Source: Chryseobacterium antibioticum
Lineage (GTDB): Bacteria; Bacteroidota; Bacteroidia; Flavobacteriales; Weeksellaceae
Assembly (NCBI RefSeq): GCF_012927325.1
Contig: NZ_JABBGI010000031.1
Coordinates: forward strand, 1 to 56,871
DNA: 56,871 bases
Direction: 5' to 3'
The translations under genes were made by a program, and so were the position numbers. Positions 56,484 through 56,871 of the stretch are shown piece after piece (position 1 is the stretch's first letter; each line of letters starts with the position of its first letter). A model generated the notes under the pieces. It searched no databases and was not told where the DNA came from. It worked only from the letters and a program-made list of their open reading frames with translations.

Positions 56484-56729
56484 ATGTCAAAAAAATCTGA
56501 ATTTGAACTCACAATAGATGGTTTATTAAAACAGTATTCTATAAATTACTTATATTCTGTATTAGGAATATTAATTATTAACTGTCTGATGCAGTATTTC
56601 TTTACGCATTATATTTTTGCAATTGGCAATACTTTATGCTTTTTTTTGCATGTGTTATTTATAATTTTTATTTATCGATTACCCTTTTTATATATAAAGC
56701 AGGGCAAACGCATGATAGAAGTCACATAA
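56484..56729 (+). CDS. Small membrane protein, unknown
   Basis: An 81-residue protein. The N-terminus MSKKSEFELTIDGLLKQYSI is polar, then about two hydrophobic helices (INYLYSVLGILIINCLMQYF and NTLCFFLHVLFIIFIYRLPF), and a short basic C-terminus (KQGKRMIEVT). I recognise no family. AT content is very high here. A weak hairpin (56748-56767) follows. It could pair with the gene beginning at 56830, whose product is cut off by the window end. Confidence 0.55.
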   Translation: MSKKSEFELTIDGLLKQYSINYLYSVLGILIINCLMQYFFTHYIFAIGNTLCFFLHVLFIIFIYRLPFLYIKQGKRMIEVT

Positions 56730-56829
56730 GATAGTATATAATTATTTGATAATAAATAATTTATCATTAGTTTGTTGAGATAAAATATTGTATATTCATC
56801 TGATAATCAATAAATTAATTCATTATTTT

Positions 56830-56871
56830 ATGTCAGGTAAATTAGTAAGTATTTTTAGCGAAATAAAAGAC
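56830..56871 (+). CDS. Start of a gene cut by the window end
   Basis: ATG at 56830 begins an open frame of at least 14 codons (MSGKLVSIFSEIKD) to the last base of the window. It lies 100 bases after the stop of a small membrane protein on the same strand. Too little is present to say what it is, and the start is only a guess from the sequence quality. Confidence 0.4.
   Translation, partial: MSGKLVSIFSEIKD

Noticed and set aside
1..56871. tRNA, rRNA, tmRNA, transposase or phage genes
   Set aside because: None could be recognised on either strand; no inverted-repeat pair with a transposase frame was found.

Overview
The window is from a low-GC member of the Bacteroidota, most probably a Chryseobacterium-like flavobacterium (Weeksellaceae). 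This rests on four things: outer-membrane barrels ending in aromatic residues, promoters of the Bacteroidota type (TTTG, about 19-23 bases, TAnnTTTG) with few Shine-Dalgarno sequences, many lipoproteins, and the gene order rplQ-rpoA-rpsD-rpsK-rpsM-rpmJ-infA-secY. The genus is an inference. I see no rRNA, tRNA, CRISPR array or insertion sequence.

Region by region. 1-0.55 kb: a frameshifted small lipoprotein gene. 0.8-6.4 kb: two tandem paralogous outer-membrane beta-barrel genes, then a lipoprotein alpha/beta hydrolase. 6.4-9.3 kb: a large surface lipoprotein of unknown function followed by a small membrane protein and a small soluble protein, laid out like a toxin and immunity locus. 9.5-13.3 kb: a GH43-type glycosidase and two amidinotransferase-fold hydrolases of arginine/citrulline metabolism (ctlX and a DDAH-like protein). 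13.6 kb: a 53-residue, six-cysteine peptide with a double-glycine leader (bacteriocin-like), easily missed because of its size. 13.8-17.3 kb: an outer-membrane receptor and a membrane-bound AraC-type regulator. 17.5-20.2 kb: gltA and eno. 20.4-22.1 kb: a two-gene unit of unknown secreted and small proteins. 22.2-25.1 kb: a two-component system whose regulator and kinase genes enclose an unknown 299-residue protein and a seven-helix membrane protein. 25.3-25.7 kb: an MliC-like lipoprotein.

25.8-39.8 kb is the merged S10-spc-alpha ribosomal operon on the minus strand, from rplC to rplQ, with secY, infA and rpoA inside it and a near-consensus promoter upstream. rpsJ is not upstream of rplC. S14 and L36 are forms without the zinc-binding cysteine sets. 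Three spacers in the operon (infA-rpmJ, rpsN-rpsH, rpsC-rplP) are unusually long and hold hairpins or tandem heptamers.

39.9-45.5 kb is a glycerol catabolism locus: a divergent DeoR-type regulator, then glpD, glpK, glpF and an outer-membrane protein, with direct-repeat operator candidates in the divergent promoter. 45.5-46.1 kb is a non-coding stretch that looks like a decayed intergenic repeat. 46.1-50.3 kb is an exported three-gene unit of unknown function. 50.3-53.6 kb holds a low-affinity iron permease family protein and a TonB-dependent siderophore-type receptor with a small lipoprotein. 53.9-56.3 kb holds an N-terminally truncated surface-protein fragment downstream of a large secreted protein with a fibrinogen-like YCD...GGW domain. 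The window ends with a small membrane protein and the first codons of another gene.

The most promising places for something undescribed are the six-cysteine peptide (13640-13801), the four-gene signalling operon (22222-25142), the lipoprotein/small-protein locus (6458-9296) and the exported unit at 46067-50271. All functional proposals for these are inference.
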